Of a DNA stretch of 64,000 nucleotides, positions 57,013 through 64,000 are shown one piece after another; the first letter of the stretch is position 1, and each line of letters starts with the position of its first letter. The stretch comes from Cyanophora paradoxa. Taxonomy: Eukaryota; Glaucocystophyceae; Cyanophorales; Cyanophoraceae. A program made the position numbers and the translations under genes. The stretch lies in assembly GCA_004431415.1 (NCBI GenBank), contig QPMI01000451.1:1-64000 (forward strand), in the 5' to 3' direction. The notes under the pieces were generated by a model. That model worked only from the letters and a program-made list of their open reading frames with translations, ran no database searches and was not told the origin of the DNA.

Positions 57013-59741
57013 CTAAGATTTCAGTGATTGGATTTGCTGAAGTGCCTGATTGAAGTTTCCTTGTGTCCGAATCAGCGCCTGCAGGGCGTTAGGATGTGTG
57101 GATGTCACTTTTTTGGCGATTCGGCATTCTGCACCTGCTGGACGATATCGACCGGAGCACCCGTGGCGGCCACTAAAGGTTGAACCATCTCTTGCTGCAG
57201 AGCACATGAGGCCAATTGCCATCTTCAAAGCTGGGGGAAAATGGACCTGCAATCTTGCAAGAGCTGCATCGTAGTTCCAGCCGACTGCAATCAACATCTG
57301 ACGGCAGTAGTCTGAAGCTGCTGTCGTTGTAGAAGACAGCCTCTGCACAAGCGCCTCCTGGAATGCCAGGTCAACCGCCTCCTGGGGCAACGAGATAAAA
57401 CTTTCGAGAACCTGGTCAGTTGCAACCAGTGAACTAGGTGGCTGCCCTGCCGCCTGTGGCTGTGCTAAGTCCTCCTTTGGTCGCAACTGCGAAAGCCTAA
57501 GAACACATGGAAAACTTTTTCCGAATTCAATGATCTGGAGAAAGTATCAGCACACCGTGAGACTCTCATTGAGGATCAATGCAGGCCAAGCCCCAGCAGC
57601 TTGCCTGTGGAAGCGTGTGAGTAAAAGAGAGAATGTAAATAGATTCACGCACTGATTTGATGGGGGAACAAGAATGAAAACACGATCGAAGCTGAATACG
57701 TCACTAGTCGTTGCTGGACGATGTCAGCGAGTCACAATCAGACGACTCAACACAGACAGAGAAATAACTGACTTTCTGTGAAAAGGCCATGCACGTTGAC
57801 AACGAGGAACTGCATCCCTGCCTTAGAGAGTGACGCAGGTGCACAGCAAAACTACAGCGCACAGGACATGGCCCAACTCGGTCAAGCACAAAAGAATCCA
57901 CCACTAAGCTTTGCAGATTGTGAGCAGTGGAGGGCAATTGTGTCAGGGCCTGCAGGAATTAATAAGACACGAACATGGAAAAAGCAGCAGGACAAAGAAT
58001 GCATCAAGATGTAGGACCTGGACAATGTTCAATGGTGTATAGCGGAGAGCCGAGAACCGTTTGCCTGCATGGGCCGGCTTGGAAGTATGCCACACAGAAG
58101 CGCTTGAAGGCATTCACCATCTTCCTGCAACCTCAGGAGATTCCTAGATGACGTGATAAGGGCGCGGAGTCGGTTCTGCACTGATGGAGCAACTTGCATC
58201 TGGCCGAATGTGAGAACTCGGCTCCGTCTTGGTGCATAACTGATGTACCCCTGGAACGGAGGTTTGAACCACGACGGAGAAGCACGCGTTTTCGGTATAT
58301 GCATTGAAAAGCTGCTGCCGATTCGTGCTGTCATATGTCTCGAAGAACCTGCGAGAGGCTTGAATCTGCCGCGTGGAGAGAAATGCGAATCGCAAATACC
58401 TTGGAATAAATGCCGACACAATCGCTTGGGAGTTCGCATCCAGGTAGGAACCCTGCAATGCCCTCAGTTACGACATCACAATGCAGCAACGATTCGTCTG
58501 CACCAGTGTTGGTGGGAGCGACAAAGCGGCGTCATCGGGCCCAACCTAGGAAAATTCCAGTTCAACCAGGAACATGGTATTTCAAAGCATGGTTCAAACC
58601 TCCACGCCGTCTAAGTACTGTAGAGATTTGAAACAGCGAAGAACTCGTCTGAAAGCACACAGAATTAGGATCCTACGCATGTTCCCCCGGTAAAAACACG
58701 CACGCTCGGTATGTGGCATCAGAGGCGATTGGATTGTCTGCAAACCACACTTCACGCAGTGCCAGGTGCGACATACTCTCGATTTCCTGCAAGCGATGGG
58801 ATCAGAAGTACGCACAACAGCCTGATTCAGGTAAACATGGGGCTTTACCTTGAAGTCCGAGATTTCATTTCCTTGCAGGCTAATGTTCACAACTGCCGGG
58901 GCAAGGCGGGAAATGCTGTCTCCAAAAGTGCGGAGACGAGAAATCCTGTTCTGTGAGAGGTCCAGTGTGGTAGCCTAGCTTCGAGCTGAGAGTCTCGGCA
59001 ACAATGAAAGCAAACTCATTCCGGTGGCACCTGTGGACATACTTTGTAGATAGCAGCAAGAAAGCGCTCCGCAATGTGGGGGCGGCTCAAACTGGCATTT
59101 TTGCCCTGAAACACTGGCTGATTGCTGAGTTGAGCGAGGCTGACGAACTGCGACGTTGGATCGTAGTGCGACTGAACGAACGACACAATTTCGTTATCAG
59201 AGGGTGCTGGCATGGCGTCTCCCATGCCTGCCCCCTCCGAGTAATCTTCTTCGACGCGCAACTGCAAGGAGATATTGATGAGCCCGGCGCAGGAGGCGAG
59301 GGGTGCTGTGCACCTCGCCACCGCCGCATCTTTTGCCTGTGAGACTGAGCAGTGCGTCTGCTTCACGCCGGGACGCGACGCCGAGCGCAGTGCTCGCGGG
59401 CGTGAAGGCATACTGCGTTCAAGTGAGGCCGATGCCGTTGACGCCCGTCGCTCGCCTTGGCGTACCGTTCCTTTCACGTACGAGAACTGGCAGTTCGAAT
59501 TCAGGAAATGCAGCAGATCGGAGTGCGAAACTTGGCTGCCGTAGCCAGAGATCTATGCGTCGAGCACATGAGCGCGGCACAAAGCGCCCCGTCGTTCACG
59601 CACTCGCAGCATGATCACGGCTCCACCCGCGCCGCCTCCGGAACTGCGCGGTGGCACATAGTGCTGGCCGTAGCCGCCACGCGAGACGAACGCGCCTCCG
59701 CGCCCGCCACGGCCGCCCCGACCGCGTCCGCCGCGCCACAT
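57013..59741 (-). CDS. NXF/TAP-type mRNA export receptor
   Basis: NXF1 carries mRNPs through nuclear pores. The N-terminus (Met 59741) is an RGG-rich RNA-binding region (MWRGGRGRGGRGGRGGAF). An exon with SDLLHFLNSNCQFSYVKG resembles the stretch preceding the LRRs. LRR exons follow: LDLSQNRISRLRTFGDSI, VVNISLQGNEISDFK and LALREVWFADNPIAS. The NTF2-like domain is marked by ASRRFFETYDSTNRQQLFNA and YTENACFSVVVQTSVPG. The C-terminal TAP-C/UBA-like domain (57500-57013) has LVQRLSSTTTAASDYCRQML and GWNYDAALARLQ, then a short extension to LQQIQSLKS. Exons are numerous and their joins approximate. A p15/NXT partner is not in the window. Its promoter holds a 48-base tandem repeat, and part of its NTF2 region has a copy at 23.3 kb. 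Confidence 0.83.
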
Positions 59742-60118
59742 TCGTCGACGAGCTAGCCACGTGCGCCCACGCTGCCACGCGTCGCTGCAGCGAGCTAGCC
59801 GTTGCCACGTGCGCCCACGCTGCCACGCGTCGCTGCAGCGAGCTAGCGCTCCCGGCGCCTGTCCCGGAATTGCCGTACCCCGACGCGAGAAAACCAAAGA
59901 GAGGCCGACCGAGGTTCAACCGCATCCCTGCCACCGCAAGTCAGCCGCCCGCGCGGCCGCCGCCGCAAGCCGTCCTTCTCGTCATTCGGCGGCCGCAATC
60001 GGCCCGCAATCGCCACGGCTTCGCCCACAGCGTGGGGGACACTGCATTGCCGTGTCCGCGAGCGTACGTGGCGCCCTCGGACTCGCCTTAGGCGTCGACG
60101 TTTATTATACAGCACGGA
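59742..60118. promoter_or_regulatory. Divergent promoter region with a 48-base tandem repeat
   Basis: Between the NXF start (59741, -) and the poly-Gln gene start (60119, +). CCACGTGCGCCCACGCTGCC followed by ACGCGTCGCTGCAGCGAGCT occurs at 59757-59799 and 59805-59847, 16-106 bases upstream of the NXF ATG. A TATA-like TTTATTATACA lies at 60100, just before the other gene. CACGTG is an E-box-type word. Regulatory role is inferred. Confidence 0.45.
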
Positions 60119-60704
60119 ATGAGTCCGGCTGTCGTCGCCGACCCCGTCCCCGGCATCATGACCGACCAGACCAGCGGACCGACCAGCTGCAAACCTGCGG
60201 CGCGGTCTTCATCGATGGAGCAGGAGAGAAACCGCCTGCGTAGTTTGATCTCCAGACATCCTAAGTACCGCGAGGATCGCCGTTCCTTCCTAGGCGTACG
60301 TTTCTTCAGAGGTCTCCTTTCGATTCGATTGCATATTGACGGGCTGCCATGGCCAATCCGCGAGCAGACGTACGACGGCCTCGGGGCACTCCCTAAGCAT
60401 AAGCTCGTCGCCCTCGCAACAACGTTGGGGATCGACACAGCGGGTCTGTCCCAGCGCTCTGCGCGCGGGTCTGCACTTCTTTCTGAGCCGCACCAATTCG
60501 AATCATTGAATTCTGAGGATAATGTCTGTATCTTCTGTTCGGAACCGTGCATGTGTCTCGGCCATTGAAGACCCGAGTGACGTTCCATCTTTGGCAGCCT
60601 CGTCTCCGTCTCCTTCCGGCCGGAGTGTTGCATCATCAACATCGTCGCCAAGCAGCCGTCCCGCTCAGCAGTCTTCATCTGTAACATGCCAACAATCTCT
60701 GCGT

Positions 60705-60735
<31 letters not shown>

Positions 60736-61432
60736 TGCGGCACATTGGGATCGATTTTCCATCCACGTTTCTCACTGGCTTCACGCCGCTTGGCAGCGAT
60801 CAGTTTCATCCGTTGTCTGTCGATTCCATGTCCATGACGCCATGTGAATTTCCAGAACCGAGGCCAGTGACTTTGGGTTTGGGGACAGCAGAAGGTGGGC
60901 GTTTGATTTATCGCTCTCGTCCTGTGTAATCTCAAACTTATCCGGTTCATATGTGCGAGCAGCCCTCGGGTTTGCATCCTCGGCGGACTTTATGGACATT
61001 CCGATTGATATTGCCCAGCCCAACTCGCCATTCAGCAGTTTCTTCAACTCGTCCACTCCACGTCCAGCTGGAAGTCCACCGCCTTCAAATCTTGCTGCCT
61101 TTCAAACCACAGATGCATCTGCAACTGAACCTGTTGCGCCATCGTTGAAAACTCTTGTGCGTGTTAACCTCCGTCCAGATTTCCTTTTCCGTGGGCTGAC
61201 TTATTACCAGAGCCACTCCGATGTGAGAACATTCCTGGAGGACGTCTTCAAACCAGACCCCATTCCGGAATCAATCTCGAAAGCTTTCAACGAGAACGCC
61301 GTAGACATGGAGGTTGTCCGGAGCTCTCATTTCACGAGTGACTTGCTTGTTCGGCACCTCAAGTTATCGGTTGCAGATGCAATGAGGATAATCGAAGCAC
61401 GCATAGACATTACAGCAGTGCGTTCAGCATAA
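60119..61432 (+). CDS. Unrecognised protein with poly-Gln tract
   Basis: Exon 1 starts MSPAVVADPVPGIMTDQTSG and ends RSFLG at a GTACGT donor (60295). The next exon begins TYDGLGALPKHKLVALATTL at about 60368. A middle exon is Ser/Pro-rich with a CAG-encoded Gln run (60708-60737) followed by LRHIGIDFPSTFLTGFTPLG. A GTGGGC donor near 60896 joins to LGFASSADFMDIPIDIAQPN (from about 60965). The C-terminal block is globular: LVRVNLRPDFLFRGLTYYQS, VFKPDPIPESISKAFNENAV, LVRHLKLSVADAMRIIEARI. The stop is at 61430-61432. I know no family for it. Composition recalls a transcriptional or signalling cofactor, but no domain supports that. Confidence 0.6.
60708..60737 (+). repeat. CAG (poly-Gln) trinucleotide repeat
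   Basis: Nine CAG units in tandem plus a CAGCTG, in the Gln frame of the gene at 60119-61432. Confidence 0.95.
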
Positions 61433-61505
61433 GCACTACGTAATGTGCAGTAGTGTACAGCTCCTTACACGTCAGCAGAAACAGTTGTGAATATGACTTG
61501 TGTGT

Positions 61506-61727
61506 TTTTTTGGGGAAGGACCCCCTTCCCCTTCCCCCACTTAGGGGTGTTCGGGTGCCCACCCTAGGCCAAAATGAAATGTCCCGACCTCTCAAAAACC
61601 GGATTTTCTCGCCGGATCCTAGCAAGGCATGTTTCCAGGAGCCCGAAAACGTGTACCGGGAGTTTCCGGTCCCGTCGGGTCGATCAGGAATGGGCAATAA
61701 CACGTTTTCGAAAAATGCGATCTAGCG
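61506..61727 (-). repeat. Dispersed repeat family A, copy 2
   Basis: Inverted partner of 806-1036. Here the plus strand reads FLGKDPLPLPPLRGVRVPTL in an open frame. Confidence 0.85.
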
Positions 61728-61744
61728 CTTACTGTTTGTGCAGT

Positions 61745-61855
61745 ACTATGCTCTTTCTAAGCTACGGGCGCGGCCGGACCTCCTACCTCAGCGCTTTAAC
61801 TGTACCCGTGCTGTTTGGGTGAGAGCGTAACCCGCAGGGACTGGTGCCCCTTGGT
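61745..61855 (+). repeat. Dispersed repeat family D, copy 3
   Basis: ATGCTCTTTCTAAGCTACGG, CGGACCTCCTACCTCAGCGC, TTTAACTGTACCCGTGCTGT, TTGGGTGAGAGCGTAACCCG and CAGGGACTGGTGCCC match 18290-18380 inverted and 44749-44815 direct. The copy abuts family A copy 2, so the two may form one composite element. Confidence 0.9.
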
Positions 61856-62683
61856 CCGCCCGACAGGGAGCGGGCCGTCACGGGGATTCAGGCTCTTCCT
61901 CATGTGGCGCTGTCGGGTGTCCGACGGTCCACATAGGTTGGCTTCGTTTCGACTCCACATAGGAAGTCCGCCCGTCCGTGGCATAGTACTATGCCATCTT
62001 CTTTCCCGAGTTCTTCGAATCAGTCCGTCCCGGCAGGATCCCAAGCGCTGGCTAGTACTCCCGGAAATTAAAGAGCTCTGCCTGCCCCCTCGTTCGCCCC
62101 CCCCCCCCCCCCCCCCCCCCCCCCACTCTCTGCCCCCCAACCTCCCAACAACAACAACAAATCGAGCGTAGCCATGGCCAGCCTGAGCACGTAGCGTTGC
62201 TTTTTGCTGTAGCTACTGTGTGAAGAGCAGTCTACACTACCGGGAGCTGCCCTGGTGCGAGAGCAGTCTACAGCAGTGCGCGCAGGTGCCCTGGAGCGTC
62301 GGCCTGCTCGGCGGCTGATCGTCCTCCGCCCGCGCAGGCGCTCCTCTGGGTGGGAGGCTCGTCGATCGAGTGCGCCCCCGTTTGATTTCATTTGGATCTC
62401 AAGACCTTTCGATTTCGATCTGACCCACTTCGCCCCTGGCGCAGGCTGACTCCATGTCGGGCCCCTCCGTGGGCCTGTAGGGGCTCCCGCCACCGCCCCG
62501 AGACGACCCCCGCCGCCACAAGACGCGATGCAGCACCACGCCGCGCATGCGGGCACCTGTAGCTATTTAGCTGGCCAGAGTGTCCGCGGGGAGGCGCATT
62601 ACTCTCCTCAGGGGGCCACGCAGGGCCCGGCCGGCCGGCTTGCTGGTGGGCTGGGCCCGCGGCCGCGGCGGCCGCAGTGTACA

Positions 62684-62733
62684 TTCCCACACTTGTAGCC
62701 CGGACCTGCGTCTTAAGTACGTGTCCAAATGCG
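62684..62733 (+). repeat. Dispersed repeat family E, copy 2
   Basis: Direct partner of 24176-24230. Confidence 0.8.
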
Positions 62734-62750
62734 TCTACACTACTTCTACA

Positions 62751-64000
62751 CTACTTGCGCTGCCAGCGGGTGCCTGTGGGGGAGTCCAGGAGGACGTAGC
62801 CGGCTGCTGCAAAGACATCGCGGATCTCGTCGCTGCGCTTGAAGTCCTTCCCCTTGCGGGCGGCAGCGCGTTCCTCAATGAGGCGCTCCCACTCGCGCAC
62901 AGTCGCCTCGTCGAGGCCGTCGGTCTCACCGAAGTCGGAGTGGACGGCAGGCCCCGTAGCGAGCGCCTCCGCCGGCACCTCGTAGAAGATTCCGAGCACC
63001 GAGTCCACGTCCTCTAGCAGCCCCACCACCTGCCGCTCCCTAACGCCCCGCCCCCCACCCCACGACCCACACGCCGCACCGCCCCTGCTCCGACCATCGT
63101 GAGAGTCCCCTTGCGAAGAGCTTGCTCGGCCTTGCCTGGGAGTGGGGCGTGAGAGGTTGGGGAGGGCGGCGGGACCAGCCGGCGGACCGACGAGCTCAAA
63201 GATGGCCGCGGTGGCGCGCGGCGTGTTCAAGTCTGCAGGGGCTCTCAAAAAATGAGGCGACAGCGAGGACAGCAGGCGCGGGGCGGCCGGCTGGACCGTC
63301 GTTCATGTGGCGGAGGAAGGCGCGGCGGGTGGCCTCGACCCACTGGGCGGCCTCCCCGACGTCACCTGCGGGGCCGGCGGCGACGACCTCGGCAAGGGAG
63401 GCGCGGAGGGCGTCGAGGCGGCGCAGCGTCTTGGCGGCCGCCTCCATCGAGTCATCGCTGAAGCTCAGCGTGCTGCGGCGCCGGCTGGTCGGCAGAGCGA
63501 GGGCAGGGAAGGGAGGGGGGAGCGGGGCGGGCGGACGAGCGGTACTGGGAGGAGACGACGAGGTAGCGGAAGGCGCGGGCATCCTCGGCGCGCCGCACCA
63601 GGTCCCGCACCGTCACGAAGTTGCCCAGGCTCTTCGACATCTGCAGCCACTCTCGCCGCGCCCCGCGCCCCGGCCGGCGCCGCCCCCGCGCGCCTTCTCG
63701 TCGTTGATGTTGACAAAGCCGTTGTGGATCCAATAGCGCGCGAAGGGAGCCCGCCCCGTTGCTGCTTCGCTCTGTGCGATCTCGTTCTCGTGGTGGGGGA
63801 ATACAAGGTCAACGCCGCCCGAGTGGATGTCGAGCTCTGAGTCGGCGTGAGGGCGGCCGGGGGCCAGCGCCGGCGGGGCGGGCGGGGCGCGCCGTCGCCG
63901 AGGTACTTCGTGCTCATGCAAGAGCACTCGAGGTGCCAGCCGGGGCGGCCGCGCCCGAAGCGGGCAGAGCCGGGCCAGCAGACCTCGCCGTCGGCCTCCT
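62751..64000 (-). CDS. CARS: Cysteinyl-tRNA synthetase, 3' part (runs off window)
   Basis: Class I synthetase charging tRNA-Cys. On the minus strand from the window edge: [20 protein letters not shown] (the PGWHxEC zinc/active-site block), then [20 protein letters not shown] and [20 protein letters not shown], the signature [20 protein letters not shown] near 63630, a helical stem ([30 protein letters not shown]), [15 protein letters not shown] near 63195, and the end with [37 protein letters not shown] and GTRWQRK, stop at 62751. Several short introns fit the frame changes. The N-terminal HIGH motif lies outside the window. The gene is otherwise intact. Confidence 0.96.

Larger units (their letters stand above)
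61433..62750. other. Repeat-rich region between the poly-Gln gene and CysRS
   Basis: It holds family A copy 2 (61506-61727), family D copy 3 (61745-61855), a 28-nt poly(C) (62097-62124), a near-duplicate GAGCAGTCTACA at 62225 and 62262, and family E copy 2 (62684-62733). Apart from these I see no gene. Confidence 0.6.

Overview
The window is nuclear DNA from a GC-rich, intron-bearing unicellular eukaryote, most likely an alga or another free-living protist. The evidence is a set of clearly eukaryotic genes: 26S proteasome Rpn1/PSMD2, ribosomal protein eL31, an Mms2/UEV ubiquitin-conjugating variant, an NXF-type mRNA export receptor, an Eps15-like EH protein, an Sfi1-like centrin-binding protein and a FERRY3/C12orf4 homologue. 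Their short GT-AG introns (mostly about 50-120 nt, one exon only 29 nt) restore reading frames exactly where family alignments require. I cannot name the species. Spaces between genes are full of dispersed and tandem repeats, long poly(G)/poly(C) runs, and palindromic words built from CTAG, TACGTA and CGATCG.

Layout, left half. 1-1.77 kb is repeat-rich and has no recognisable gene. 1.77-7.7 kb (-) is an Sfi1-like gene. 8.7-10.5 kb (+) holds scattered coding-like exons of an unrecognised gene. 11.6-14.1 kb (-) is an organelle-type HflX/GTPBP6 GTPase, divergent from FERRY3 (14.3-17.2 kb, +). A C-terminal fragment of a Fanzor (eukaryotic TnpB) nuclease lies at 17.7-18.2 kb. It is followed by an eroded repeat element, the Eps15-like gene (19.1-22.0 kb, +), UEV (22.4-23.0 kb, -), a repeat zone, and PSMD2/Rpn1 (24.8-28.3 kb, -).

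Middle. 29.7-41.4 kb differs from its surroundings. Its genes are short, apparently intronless and closely packed: a YqaJ-type exonuclease, an SF2 helicase related to herpesvirus origin-binding (UL9-type) proteins but broken by several frameshifts, two unknown ORFs next to the exonuclease, a run of small glycine/alanine-rich proteins with one or no membrane segment, a charged coiled-coil protein and another small unknown ORF. Six copies of a ~52-nt hairpin-forming repeat sit around the helicase, in inverted orientation on its two sides. I read this as an endogenous DNA-virus-like or mobile element (polinton-like or similar), partly decayed. No capsid, packaging ATPase or integrase gene is visible, so its class remains open.

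Right half. 41.9-44.7 kb (+) encodes a secreted/membrane receptor-like protein (signal peptide, Lys/Glu-rich stalk, two TIG domains, PSI domain, one TM helix). 46.1-48.4 kb (+) is an organophosphate:phosphate antiporter-family MFS carrier. 50.0-54.3 kb (+) is alanyl-tRNA synthetase in many exons. A duplicated 3' end of the TIG/PSI gene lies at 54.5-54.9 kb. eL31 (55.6-56.1 kb, +), NXF (57.0-59.7 kb, -), a poly-Gln protein (60.1-61.4 kb, +), dispersed repeats, and the 3' part of cysteinyl-tRNA synthetase (62.75-64.0 kb, -, running off the window) complete it.

Host genes here are unrelated housekeeping genes, each with its own promoter. The only stretch that looks like a functional cluster is the virus-like island.
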